Below are positions 15,849 to 23,400 of a stretch of 33,164 nucleotides of DNA, piece after piece. Below the pieces are notes generated by a model. That model made no database searches. It saw nothing but the letters and a program-made list of their open reading frames with translations, and was not told the origin of the DNA. The position numbers and the translations under genes were made by a program. The DNA lies in NCBI GenBank assembly GCA_049587715.1, contig JBAVEL010000057.1, positions 1-33,164 of the forward strand, written 5' to 3'. Numbering within the stretch: position 1 is the stretch's first letter; each line of letters starts with the position of its first letter. The stretch is from JBAVEL01 sp049587715 (GTDB taxonomy: Bacteria > Bacteroidota > Ignavibacteria > UBA10030 > UBA6906).

Positions 15849-16790
15849 ATGATCCCCTCTTCCCCGATGCCCCGCACCCGGAACTGGAATGTCGCCCTCG
15901 TGGGGGCGGGCGCCGTGGGGAAGTCCCTGGGGAGGGTTCTTTCCGATGAGGGGGTGCGGATTGCCGCGGTCATCGCGCGCACCGAGCGCTCCGCCCGGAA
16001 GGGGGCGCGGTTTGTGGGCTCGCCCCTTGCCTCCACACGCCTGGAGGACATCCCCCCCGATGCCGGCCTTGTGCTCCTGGCCGTTCCCCACGGGGCCGTG
16101 AAGGATGTGGCGCTCTCCCTCTCCCGGCTCAAGGGATGGTCATGGCGTGGGAAGGCGGTCTGTCACGCCTCGGGCATGTTGAGCGCCCGTGTGCTGGAAC
16201 CCCTCAGGCGGAAGGGGGCTCTCACGTTTTCATTTCATCCGCTCCAGACATTCCCGCGGGACTACCCCCCCGCCAGGCTCCTCCCTTCGGTGCGGGGGAT
16301 CTGCTACGGTGTGGACGGGTCTCCCGCGGCCCTCCGGGCGGCCCGCAGTCTTGCCCGGAAACTCAAAGGCCGTGCGGTGCCGATCCCTCCATCCACCAGG
16401 GTGTTCTATCATGCCGCCTGTGTGGCCGCCTCGGGTCACCTGGCGGCTCTCCTGGGTGTGCTGGATGAAATGCACTCCCGGTTCGGTCCGAGGGGAGGGC
16501 ATTTCATGGAGATGTTCGGCCCCATACTCCGCGCCACCCTCGAGAACACCCGGGCGGGCTCTCCCTCGGAGGCCCTCACGGGGCCTGTGGCACGGGGAGG
16601 CACGGCCACCGTGCGGGATCATCTCTCATCCGTCAGACGCTTCGCACCCCCGCTTCTTCCCTACTACCGCATGATGACGCTCCAGAGCGCCGCTCTCGCC
16701 CGCAGAAAGGGCGCCATCAGTGCGCGCAAGGAAGCCGGGTTTCGCAAGCTTGTTCACTCTTTCCGCTCATCCTACCGGGAGTTCATGTGA
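15849..16790 (+). CDS. Rossmann-like and DUF2520 domain protein
   Basis: This 313-residue protein has an NAD(P)-binding Rossmann start (VALVGAGAVGKSLGRVL, from about residue 15) and 'LVLLAVPHGAV'. Then comes the DUF2520 C-terminal region with 'HASGML', 'SFHPLQTFP' and 'VAASGHLAALL'. It resembles ketopantoate-reductase/6PGDH-like dehydrogenases; the substrate is unknown. ATG 15849 directly follows the MEMO stop; ATG 15867 is also possible. It ends in a GTGA overlap with the nucleotidyltransferase. In some genomes DUF2520 genes neighbour pantothenate genes, but no such neighbours are seen here. Confidence 0.85.
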   Translation: MIPSSPMPRTRNWNVALVGAGAVGKSLGRVLSDEGVRIAAVIARTERSARKGARFVGSPLASTRLEDIPPDAGLVLLAVPHGAVKDVALSLSRLKGWSWRGKAVCHASGMLSARVLEPLRRKGALTFSFHPLQTFPRDYPPARLLPSVRGICYGVDGSPAALRAARSLARKLKGRAVPIPPSTRVFYHAACVAASGHLAALLGVLDEMHSRFGPRGGHFMEMFGPILRATLENTRAGSPSEALTGPVARGGTATVRDHLSSVRRFAPPLLPYYRMMTLQSAALARRKGAISARKEAGFRKLVHSFRSSYREFM

Positions 16791-17851
16791 AAGCACTCAT
16801 CGCCAGCGGCGGTCGGGGCACGCGGCTCCGTCCCATCACACACACGCGGAACAAGCACCTGATTCCCATCGCCAACAAACCCATCCTCCACTATGCCATC
16901 GAGGCGGCGGTGGATGCGGGGATCCGCGACATCGGGATCGTCTACAACGCCGACAATGACGAGGTCCCCCGTGCCATCGGAGACGGCTCCCGCTGGGGGG
17001 CCCGCATCACGCACATTCCCCAGCCCACCCCGGGAGGGCTCTCGCAGGTGGTGGCCCTGGCCGAGCCCTTCATCGGGAAGGAGAAGTTCATATTCTACCT
17101 GGGCGACAACATGGTGGTGGGGGGCGTGCGGAGATTCGTGGAGCAGTTCCTTCAGAGCGGGTGCAACTGCTACCTGACACTCGCCCGGGTGAAAGACCCC
17201 GAGCGCTTCGGGGTGCCCGAGATACGGGAGGGGCGCATTGTGGCCGTGGAGGAGAAACCCGCCCATCCCAAGAGCGATTTCGCCGTGGCGGGCATTTACC
17301 TCTATGACCACCACATATTCGAGGCGGTGAAGGCCATCAAGCCGAGCGCAAGGGGGGAGCTTGAGATATCGGACGCCCACCAGTACCTGATCCAGAAGGG
17401 CTTCACGGTCGGCTACGGGGAGATCACGGGCTGGTGGAAAGACACGGGAAAGCCGAGCGACCTTCTGGAGGCGAACCGGCTTGTGCTGGACAGTCTCGAG
17501 CCGTCCATCCAGGGTCGTGTGGACGGGCAGTCCACCGTTGCGGGAAAGGTGGTGATCGGGAAGGGAACGGAAATCACCAACAGCGTGATCCGGGGCCCCA
17601 TCATCATCGGGGAGAACTGCGTGGTGGAGGATTCCTACATAGGTCCCTTCTCATCCATCGGGGACCGCACCGTGATACGGGCGAGCGAGGTGGAGTACAG
17701 CATCGTCCTGAGGGAGTGCAAGATCCTGAGGGTGGGGATCCGTCTGGAGGGCTCCATATTGGGGAACGACGTGGAGGTGGTGGAAGCCACAGGAAAGCCG
17801 CATGTCCACCGGTTCATGATCGGGGACCAGAGCAGGGTGGAGGTGGCATGA
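16787..17851 (+). CDS. Glucose-1-phosphate thymidylyltransferase-like nucleotidyltransferase with left-handed beta-helix
   Basis: This 354-residue protein has the nucleotide loop ASGGRGTRLRPITHTRNKHLIPIANKP (residues 6-32), then YLGDNMVV, 'VPEIREGRIVAVEEKP' and 'GWWKDTGKPSDLLEANRLVL'. These match the long RmlA-type family that makes dTDP-glucose from glucose-1-phosphate. The last 110 residues are hexapeptide repeats forming a left-handed beta-helix (KVVIGKGTEITNSVIRGPIIIGENC...), as in the long archaeal/actinobacterial form, and not the short RmlA (about 290 residues). Some members use other sugar-1-phosphates or other nucleotides. The GTG start overlaps the DUF2520 stop by four bases. No rmlB, rmlC or rmlD genes are in the window. 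Confidence 0.88.
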   Translation: MKALIASGGRGTRLRPITHTRNKHLIPIANKPILHYAIEAAVDAGIRDIGIVYNADNDEVPRAIGDGSRWGARITHIPQPTPGGLSQVVALAEPFIGKEKFIFYLGDNMVVGGVRRFVEQFLQSGCNCYLTLARVKDPERFGVPEIREGRIVAVEEKPAHPKSDFAVAGIYLYDHHIFEAVKAIKPSARGELEISDAHQYLIQKGFTVGYGEITGWWKDTGKPSDLLEANRLVLDSLEPSIQGRVDGQSTVAGKVVIGKGTEITNSVIRGPIIIGENCVVEDSYIGPFSSIGDRTVIRASEVEYSIVLRECKILRVGIRLEGSILGNDVEVVEATGKPHVHRFMIGDQSRVEVA

Positions 17852-17889
17852 ATGGGGCACACCACGGCACATAGGGGAGAAAGACGAAC

Positions 17890-18672
17890 ATGACATACGA
17901 GACGCTGATTCTGGAAAAGAAAGACGGCGTTGCCACAGTCACCATCCACCGCCCCGACAGGCTGAATGCCCTCAATGCGCTGGCAAAGCGGGAGCTGGCG
18001 GATGTCTTCTCGCATCTGAAGGCGGACGGAGAAGTATCCGTGGTGATTCTCACGGGATCGGGCGAGAAGGCGTTCGTTGCAGGCACCGACATAGGGGAGC
18101 TGGCCTCCCTGGATGAGAAGACGGGCGCCGGGTTCTCGGCAGGGGGGCAGAAGGTGCTGGATGCGATCGAAGGGCTCGGGAAGCCCGTCCTTGCCGCCGT
18201 GAACGGCTACGCCCTGGGCGGGGGGATGGAGCTTGCCCTCGCATGCCACATCAGGATCGCATCGGAGACCGCACGGTTCGGACAACCCGAGGTGAACCTG
18301 GGCATCATACCGGGGTACGGCGGCACGCAGCGGCTCCCCCGCCTTGTGGGTAAGGGAAGGGCCCTGGAGATGATACTCACGGGGAGACAGATGGATGCCC
18401 GGGAGGCGCTTGAGGCGGGTCTCGTGGAGAGGGTGGTGGCGGGTGCGGATCTCATGAGTGTCGCCCGCGAGACGGCTCTTGCCATCGCCTCCAGGGCACA
18501 GCCCGCGGTGCGGCTTGCCCTTCAGGCGGTGGAGGCAGCGGGTGCCACCACACCCGATGAGGGCCTCCGGTTTGAGGCCGCCCTCTTCGGGGCCTGCTGC
18601 GCCACGGAGGATTTCAGGGAGGGGGTGGCGGCGTTTCTGGAGAAGCGGAAGCCCCGGTTCCAGGGTAGATAA
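17890..18672 (+). CDS. Enoyl-CoA hydratase / crotonase family protein
   Basis: This 260-residue crotonase-fold protein contains HRPDRLNALN, the oxyanion-hole strand 'KAFVAGTDIGEL', the second hole and first catalytic region 'NGYALGGGMELALACHIRIA', and 'FGQPEVNLGIIPGYGGTQRLPRLVG' bearing the second catalytic region. Glutamates occur at the positions expected for true hydratases, so hydration of short-chain trans-2-enoyl-CoA (3-hydroxybutyryl-CoA type) is likely. GGGGAG precedes ATG 17890. It lies 38 bases after the nucleotidyltransferase, so it may share the operon. No other fatty-acid or butyrate gene is adjacent. Confidence 0.9.
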   Translation: MTYETLILEKKDGVATVTIHRPDRLNALNALAKRELADVFSHLKADGEVSVVILTGSGEKAFVAGTDIGELASLDEKTGAGFSAGGQKVLDAIEGLGKPVLAAVNGYALGGGMELALACHIRIASETARFGQPEVNLGIIPGYGGTQRLPRLVGKGRALEMILTGRQMDAREALEAGLVERVVAGADLMSVARETALAIASRAQPAVRLALQAVEAAGATTPDEGLRFEAALFGACCATEDFREGVAAFLEKRKPRFQGR

Positions 18673-18685
18673 CGGGCATTCGCTC

Positions 18686-19132
18686 ATGCGGGAACGGATC
18701 ACGCTGCTTGTTCTGCTGCTACTCGCTGCCCTCGGGCTCTATTTCTACCCTGAGGAGGAAAAGACACCGCCGGAGCCCCCCCCCGCCGTGAAGATGGGCC
18801 TCTCGGAGGCGGTGGACACGCTCCTTGCCGGAAGCGGCATCCCGCGGGAGAAGATCCGGAAGCGGGTCGTGCAGGCGCCCCGGGGAGAGTTCTCAAGGGT
18901 GGAGCGGCGGGTGTCCGTTCCCAGGTGGTTTGCGAGCGTGCGATTCAATCGCGGGCTTGCCCATGCGGTGGAGGATATGGGGGGGCGTGTGGTGGCCACG
19001 GAGGCGACACGGCAGGGCACCGTGACCATGCACGTCATCCGGGGGGGGCTGGTTGTGGAGAGCATCACCTTTGCCGTGGACCGCAAGCAGACGGTCCCGG
19101 CGGATTCACTCATCAGATACGGAGAGCCATGA
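18686..19132 (+). CDS. Unknown small membrane-anchored or exported protein
   Basis: This 148-residue protein is not recognised. An N-terminal hydrophobic helix (ITLLVLLLLAALGLYFY, residues 4-20) is followed by a short acidic and proline-rich linker. A soluble domain of about 110 residues contains 'SEAVDTLLAGSGIPREKIRKR', 'VERRVSVPRW' and 'VTMHVIRGGLVVESITF'. The pattern suggests an alpha/beta domain held at the membrane. The ATG 18686 start lies 13 bases after the hydratase stop, and its end overlaps glycyl-tRNA synthetase as ATGA, so it is clearly expressed with it. The soluble domain vaguely recalls regions before divergent polysaccharide-deacetylase domains, but I cannot support that. Confidence 0.7.
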   Translation: MRERITLLVLLLLAALGLYFYPEEEKTPPEPPPAVKMGLSEAVDTLLAGSGIPREKIRKRVVQAPRGEFSRVERRVSVPRWFASVRFNRGLAHAVEDMGGRVVATEATRQGTVTMHVIRGGLVVESITFAVDRKQTVPADSLIRYGEP

Positions 19133-20532
19133 AGAACCCCAGCGGGAATCCGGGGGCCCAGGAATCGGCCCTCATGGAGAAGATCGTTTCCCTGGCCAAG
19201 CGGCGCGGGTTTGTGTTCCAGTCCAGCGAGATCTACGGTGGCCTGAACGGGTGCTGGGACTACGGCCCCCTGGGCGTGGAGCTCCTCAGGAACATCAAGG
19301 AGGAGTGGTGGCGCGCCATGACGCTCCGGGAGGACATCGAGGGAATCGATGCCGCCATTCTCATGCACCCCCGGGTGTGGGAGGCCTCGGGGCACGTGGA
19401 GAACTTCACCGACCCCATGGTGGACTGCCGGGAGTGCAAGGCCCGGTTCCGGGCGGACCAGATAGAGGATGCCCCCTGCGGCAGCCCCGCCTACAAGGGA
19501 CGGAAGGCCTCCAAGTGCCAGGCGGAGGGGAAGTTCACCGAGGCGCGGCAGTTCAACCTGATGTTCAAGACATTCGTGGGGCCCCTGGAGGACGCCGGAG
19601 CGGTGGTGTTCCTGAGACCCGAGACCGCGCAGGGGATCTACGTGAACTTCCTGAACGTGCAGTCCGCCTCCCGGCAGCAGCCCCCCTTCGGGATCGCCCA
19701 GATCGGGAAGGCCTTCCGGAACGAGATCAACACGAAGAACTTCCTCTTCCGCACCAGGGAGTTCGAGCAGATGGAGATGCAGTTCTTCGTGAAGCCGGGC
19801 ACCGACGACGAGTGGTTCGCCTACTGGAAGGAGGAGCGGATCCGCTGGTTCCGGGATCTGGGCATGAGTCCCGAGAAGCTCCGCTGGTACCGCCATGAGT
19901 CCGACAAGCTGGCCCACTACGCCAAGGAGGCATTCGACATAGAGTATCTGTTCCCCTTCGGGTGGGGGGAGATTGAGGGGATCCACAACCGGACAGACTT
20001 CGACCTCTCGCGCCACGAGCAGTTCTCGGGGAAGGCCCTCAAGTTCTTCGACCCCCGGACGAAGGAGAAGTACACCCCGTTCATCATAGAGACCTCGGCG
20101 GGGGCCTCCCGCTCGTTCATGGCATTCCTGGTGGACGCCTACAGGGAGGAGCAGGTGCCCGACGCCTCGGGAAACCCCGAAGAGCGGGTGGTGCTGCGCC
20201 TCCATCCGCGTCTGGCCCCCGTGAAGGCGGCGGTGTTCCCCCTGGTGAACAGGGACGGCATGCCCGAGCTGGCCCGGGAGCTTGCAGCGGGCCTCCGGCG
20301 GGAGTTCCGCACATTCTACGACGAGAGCGGGGCGGTGGGGCGCCGCTACCGCCGCCAGGACGAGGCGGGGACCCCCTTCTGCTTCACGGTGGATTCCCAG
20401 ACACTCCAGGACCGCACCGTCACGGTGCGGGAACGGGACAGCATGCAGCAGGTGCGGGTTTCCATGGACGGGGCCGCGGCATACCTCCGCGAGCGGCTCT
20501 CCGCTCCTCTCTCGGGAGGAGGCGGCCTTTGA
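19129..20532 (+). CDS. glyQS: Glycyl-tRNA synthetase (alpha2 type)
   Basis: This 467-residue class-II synthetase charges tRNA-Gly. Visible are 'RGFVFQSSEIYGGLNGCWDYGPLGVEL', 'MHPRVWEASGHVENFTDPMVDC', motif 2 (ETAQGIYVNF... then GKAFRNEI, RTREFEQMEMQFF), 'GWGEIEGIHNRTDFDL', motif 3 (ETSAGASRSFMAFLVDAY) and an anticodon-binding C-terminal domain. It is the single-chain eukaryote/archaea-like form found in many bacteria, and not the alpha2-beta2 glyQ/glyS type. The start ATG 19129 overlaps the preceding gene as ATGA. It is the last gene of this run; a promoter for the next run begins inside its final codons. Confidence 0.95.
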   Translation: MKNPSGNPGAQESALMEKIVSLAKRRGFVFQSSEIYGGLNGCWDYGPLGVELLRNIKEEWWRAMTLREDIEGIDAAILMHPRVWEASGHVENFTDPMVDCRECKARFRADQIEDAPCGSPAYKGRKASKCQAEGKFTEARQFNLMFKTFVGPLEDAGAVVFLRPETAQGIYVNFLNVQSASRQQPPFGIAQIGKAFRNEINTKNFLFRTREFEQMEMQFFVKPGTDDEWFAYWKEERIRWFRDLGMSPEKLRWYRHESDKLAHYAKEAFDIEYLFPFGWGEIEGIHNRTDFDLSRHEQFSGKALKFFDPRTKEKYTPFIIETSAGASRSFMAFLVDAYREEQVPDASGNPEERVVLRLHPRLAPVKAAVFPLVNRDGMPELARELAAGLRREFRTFYDESGAVGRRYRRQDEAGTPFCFTVDSQTLQDRTVTVRERDSMQQVRVSMDGAAAYLRERLSAPLSGGGGL

Positions 20533-20557
20533 ATCTGAGGTTTCCATTCCGTATCTT
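20529..20557 (+). promoter_or_regulatory. Sigma-70-like promoter of the lipoprotein operon
   Basis: TTGAAT (20529-20534), 17 bases, then TATCTT (20552-20557). A second -10-like TATGCT follows at 20560. The -35 box overlaps the glyQS stop codon. The leader to ATG 20647 is about 80 bases and holds GAGGAG before the start. Confidence 0.55.
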
Positions 20558-20646
20558 CCTATGCTTTCTCCGCCTTACCTCCCCGCACCCTGTCTGAACG
20601 GGAAGCAGGGAGGGCGCATCCCACGACCACAACGAGGAGACCTGTC

Positions 20647-21588
20647 ATGAAACACACCTTCTTCTTCGCCGTCTTTGCCCTTGCAGCCGCCCTGGTGCTG
20701 GGCGTGGCGGGGTGCGACACCTCCGATGAGACCGTCACTCCACCTACCACCACCATTGCCGGCCCCACCAACTTCCGGGCCTACTCCGCGGGGGATTCCT
20801 CCGTGGGGCTTTCCTGGACCGCTTCGGTGGATGAGAGCAAGACGGAAGTCCTGAACCCGGCCTACACCGTCAGGGCAAAGGATACCTCGGGAACGCTCGT
20901 CCGTACCCAGACCGCCGTGAAGGGAATATCGGAGATCACCGTCACGGGACTCACGGGGGGGACGATCTACGACTTTGTGATCCGCATGAACGTGGCCTCG
21001 GGTGCCGTGAGCAACGACTCCCTGGTGATCCGCTGGTCCCCCGCCAGGCGGAGAGACACCGAGCTGGGAGCCCCCATCCAGGTGTTTGAGACTGCAAGCC
21101 CCACATTCCCGAGCGGGCTGGATATCTTCAGCAACTCCTCAAACGGTCCCGTGACCCTTTCCATGACCGGGGTTTCCAACTCCCAGATCGACGTTTTCGT
21201 GTTCACGGATCCGGGATCCTCGGACCTGCTCATCAGGAGCGCTTCGCTCTCCACGGTGATTCCCACGCCGCGCACCACATTCTTCTCCACGGTGAGCCGG
21301 AACGCCGAGACCCTGAACGACCCCCAGGCCACGCCTCCCGATCCCGCCACATACAGCACCCTTGTGGTCACGGTGCCCGCGGCGGCGGCCACCACGGGAA
21401 AGATCTTCTACGGGAAGACCCAGGACAACAACTACTTCCGGCTCCTGGTGACGCGCTCGGGCGCATCCCTCATCTCGGGCACAAGCCCCGACAGGTTCAT
21501 CACGGTGAAGGTCTCCTATCAGGGAGAGGCGGGAAACCCCTATGCCATGCGGAATGGGGGGTGGATCCTGACGGGAGAGGCGGAATAA
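20647..21588 (+). CDS. Lipoprotein with one fibronectin-III domain
   Basis: This 313-residue protein has a lipoprotein signal peptide with lipobox VAGC (Cys23). Residues 40-130 form a fibronectin-III domain ('PTNFRAYSAGDSSVGLSWTAS', then 'VTGLTGGTIYDFVIR'). The remaining 180 residues contain beta-strand-rich sequence (ALGAPIQVFE-like start, 'KVSYQGEAGNPYA' end) with no family I recognise. It should be anchored to the inner or outer membrane and exposed to the periplasm or surface. It heads an operon of exported proteins and may have a structural or binding role. No enzyme motif is visible. Confidence 0.85.
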   Translation: MKHTFFFAVFALAAALVLGVAGCDTSDETVTPPTTTIAGPTNFRAYSAGDSSVGLSWTASVDESKTEVLNPAYTVRAKDTSGTLVRTQTAVKGISEITVTGLTGGTIYDFVIRMNVASGAVSNDSLVIRWSPARRRDTELGAPIQVFETASPTFPSGLDIFSNSSNGPVTLSMTGVSNSQIDVFVFTDPGSSDLLIRSASLSTVIPTPRTTFFSTVSRNAETLNDPQATPPDPATYSTLVVTVPAAAATTGKIFYGKTQDNNYFRLLVTRSGASLISGTSPDRFITVKVSYQGEAGNPYAMRNGGWILTGEAE

Positions 21589-21592
21589 CATC

Positions 21593-21964
21593 ATGAAGAG
21601 AATCCTTCTTGCGGGGCTGCTGGCGGGGATGCTCATCCCCGCCTCCGCCCCGGCCCAGAAACGGGCCGCCACGGTGATCGGGGAGGTTGTGGATGTGGTC
21701 TCCTGGATGACCAGCGGCTCCAGGCCCGACACCCCCCAGGGACGGGAGATTCTGGAAAACAGCAGGCGTCTCGGAAACCCCCTCGGCATTCTGGAGGAAG
21801 GAACGGGACGGCTCTACATCGCCACCATGAAGCAGTCGGCCACGGGCGCCGGAGAGACACTTCTTCCCTGGATCGGCATCCGCATCGCCGCCAAGGGGGA
21901 TGTGTTCGAGAAGGGGGGAACCCGGGTGCTGGCCATTCAGGTGGTGGGGAAATCCATCCGCTAA
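21593..21964 (+). CDS. Exported small protein, paralogue of the next gene
   Basis: This 123-residue protein has a cleavable signal peptide (residues 1-21, ending APAQ). The mature part is a single small domain with GEVVDVVSW, 'DTPQGREIL', 'GNPLGILEEGTGRLYIA', 'IGIRIAAKGDVFEKGG' and a final VGKSIR. The next gene encodes the same domain on a lipid anchor. The fold reads as a small beta barrel. It recalls exported 'GEVVDLxCY...HxxCA...GxPxGLL' domain proteins of many bacteria, but the Cys and His positions are Ser, Thr or Gly here. The function is unknown. It starts four bases after the lipoprotein gene. Confidence 0.8.
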   Translation: MKRILLAGLLAGMLIPASAPAQKRAATVIGEVVDVVSWMTSGSRPDTPQGREILENSRRLGNPLGILEEGTGRLYIATMKQSATGAGETLLPWIGIRIAAKGDVFEKGGTRVLAIQVVGKSIR

Positions 21965-21977
21965 GCGTGAGGAGAAC

Positions 21978-22493
21978 ATGAAGACACTCATGCCCGCCCT
22001 GGCGGGCCTGCTCTCGCTGATGCTTGTCTCCTGCGGCGGGGAAAAGAAACAAGCCCCGCCGCCCGATCAGGCACTCACACAGGGAGCGCCCGCCGATACG
22101 GGGACTCCGCCGGCGCGGGAGCCCGAGCCCCGGAAACCCGCTCCCGCTCCCGCAGGGGAGACGACAACCGCTCCTGCGGCCGTCTCCGAGAAGGACGTCA
22201 CCATCACGGGTGAGGTGATAGACCTTGTGAGCTATGCCGCCTCGGGCACCCGGGGCGACACGCCCCAGGGGAAAGAGATCATCACCAACAACGCCCGCGG
22301 CGGAAACCCCCTCGGCATCCTGCAGAGGGGAACGGGAGCGGTGTACCTTGCCGCACTCAAACAAACGACGGCCCCCGTTTCCGAGACCCTCATTCCCTTT
22401 GTGGGGATGCAGATTGCGGCCAAGGGGGACCTCTACCGCAAGGGAGGCCAGCGGCTCCTTGTGATTCACACCATCGGGAAGAGCATCCGTTAA
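21978..22493 (+). CDS. Lipoprotein paralogue with Pro/Ala-rich linker
   Basis: This 171-residue protein has a lipobox ending VSC (Cys19), then a proline- and alanine-rich linker of about 50 residues. The same domain as the previous gene follows: GEVIDLVSY, 'DTPQGKEII', 'GNPLGILQRGTGAVYLA', 'VGMQIAAKGDLYRKGGQ' and final IGKSIR. The pair is a tandem duplication with one copy soluble in the periplasm and one tethered to a membrane. The ATG 21978 has GAGGAG directly upstream; the longer frame from 21900 overlaps the previous gene and is not needed. Function unknown. Confidence 0.85.
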   Translation: MKTLMPALAGLLSLMLVSCGGEKKQAPPPDQALTQGAPADTGTPPAREPEPRKPAPAPAGETTTAPAAVSEKDVTITGEVIDLVSYAASGTRGDTPQGKEIITNNARGGNPLGILQRGTGAVYLAALKQTTAPVSETLIPFVGMQIAAKGDLYRKGGQRLLVIHTIGKSIR

Positions 22494-22587
22494 GAGCTTC
22501 TTCTTCAACAGGCACGGGGAGCTCCGGGCCGGCTGGAAGCTGGTCGGGTTCACACTGCTCCTTCTCACGCTGGGCTTCACGCTGCTG

Positions 22588-23400
22588 TTGCCCGCCGCCG
22601 TGGCGGGGCTGAAGGGGGATTTTCTCCCCCCGGCCCTTCTCGCCGCGGCGGCGCTTCTTTCCACATGGGTCATGGTCCGGTTCGCCAACCGGAAACCCTT
22701 CGCCGCCGTGGGACTCCACCTCCACAGAGGCACCCTCAAGGAGCTGCTCGCGGGCTGCTCCCTCGGGATACTCATGATGGCGGCCATATTCTGTGTGCTC
22801 TGGCTCCCGGGTTGGGCGAGCGCCTCATGGCGTACTCCGGACGTGGGGAGGATGCTCCTCATACTCGGGAGCGGGGCTGCGGTCTTCGCCGTGGGAGCGG
22901 CCGTGGAGGAGATTCTCTTCAGGGGGTATCCCTTTCAGACACTCGTCCAGGGGATATCCTTTCTTCCCGCCATGCTGGCGATGGGGGTGTTGTTTGCCGC
23001 AGCGCACATCCCCAACCCCCACATGACTGTCTTCTCTTTTGTGAACATCCTTTTTGCCTCCATCTGGCTCTCCTTTGCCTATCTGAAAACAAGGGGACTC
23101 TGGCTCCCCTTCGGGCTCCACTGGGGATGGAACTTCGCCCAGACCACACTCTTCGGGTTCCCCACAAGCGGGCTCCAGATGGCCGATCACCGTCTGCTTT
23201 CTGTGTCTGTGGCCGGCCCCGCATGGCTCACGGGAGGGGCGTTCGGTCCCGAAGGGGGACTCCTTGCCACACTCGCACTTGCAGGGGGAACCTGGTTCAT
23301 TCTCAAGTCCCGGCACCTGGAGGCCCAGGAAGGCATCATCACCCTCGATACGGTGGAAGACCTCCCCATTCCCGCACCCCCCGGGGAGACACCCGCATGA
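22588..23400 (+). CDS. CPBP-family intramembrane metalloprotease (start unresolved)
   Basis: This multi-pass membrane protein carries the three CPBP/Abi motifs: EEILFRGYPFQTL (EExxxR), 'FAAAHIPNPH' and 'HWGWNF' (HxxxN), all with the expected catalytic residues. The family includes Rce1 CAAX proteases and bacteriocin-immunity proteins; the substrate here is unknown. The first usable start codon is TTG 22588, with no ribosome binding site. The same frame is open from 22465 and encodes 'FFFNRHGELRAGWKL', which looks like the normal CPBP N-terminus, but contains no ATG, GTG or TTG. Either a rare start codon, reinitiation after the TAA at 22491 or a sequence error is likely. It overlaps the next gene by ATGA. 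Confidence 0.8.
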   Translation: MPAAVAGLKGDFLPPALLAAAALLSTWVMVRFANRKPFAAVGLHLHRGTLKELLAGCSLGILMMAAIFCVLWLPGWASASWRTPDVGRMLLILGSGAAVFAVGAAVEEILFRGYPFQTLVQGISFLPAMLAMGVLFAAAHIPNPHMTVFSFVNILFASIWLSFAYLKTRGLWLPFGLHWGWNFAQTTLFGFPTSGLQMADHRLLSVSVAGPAWLTGGAFGPEGGLLATLALAGGTWFILKSRHLEAQEGIITLDTVEDLPIPAPPGETPA

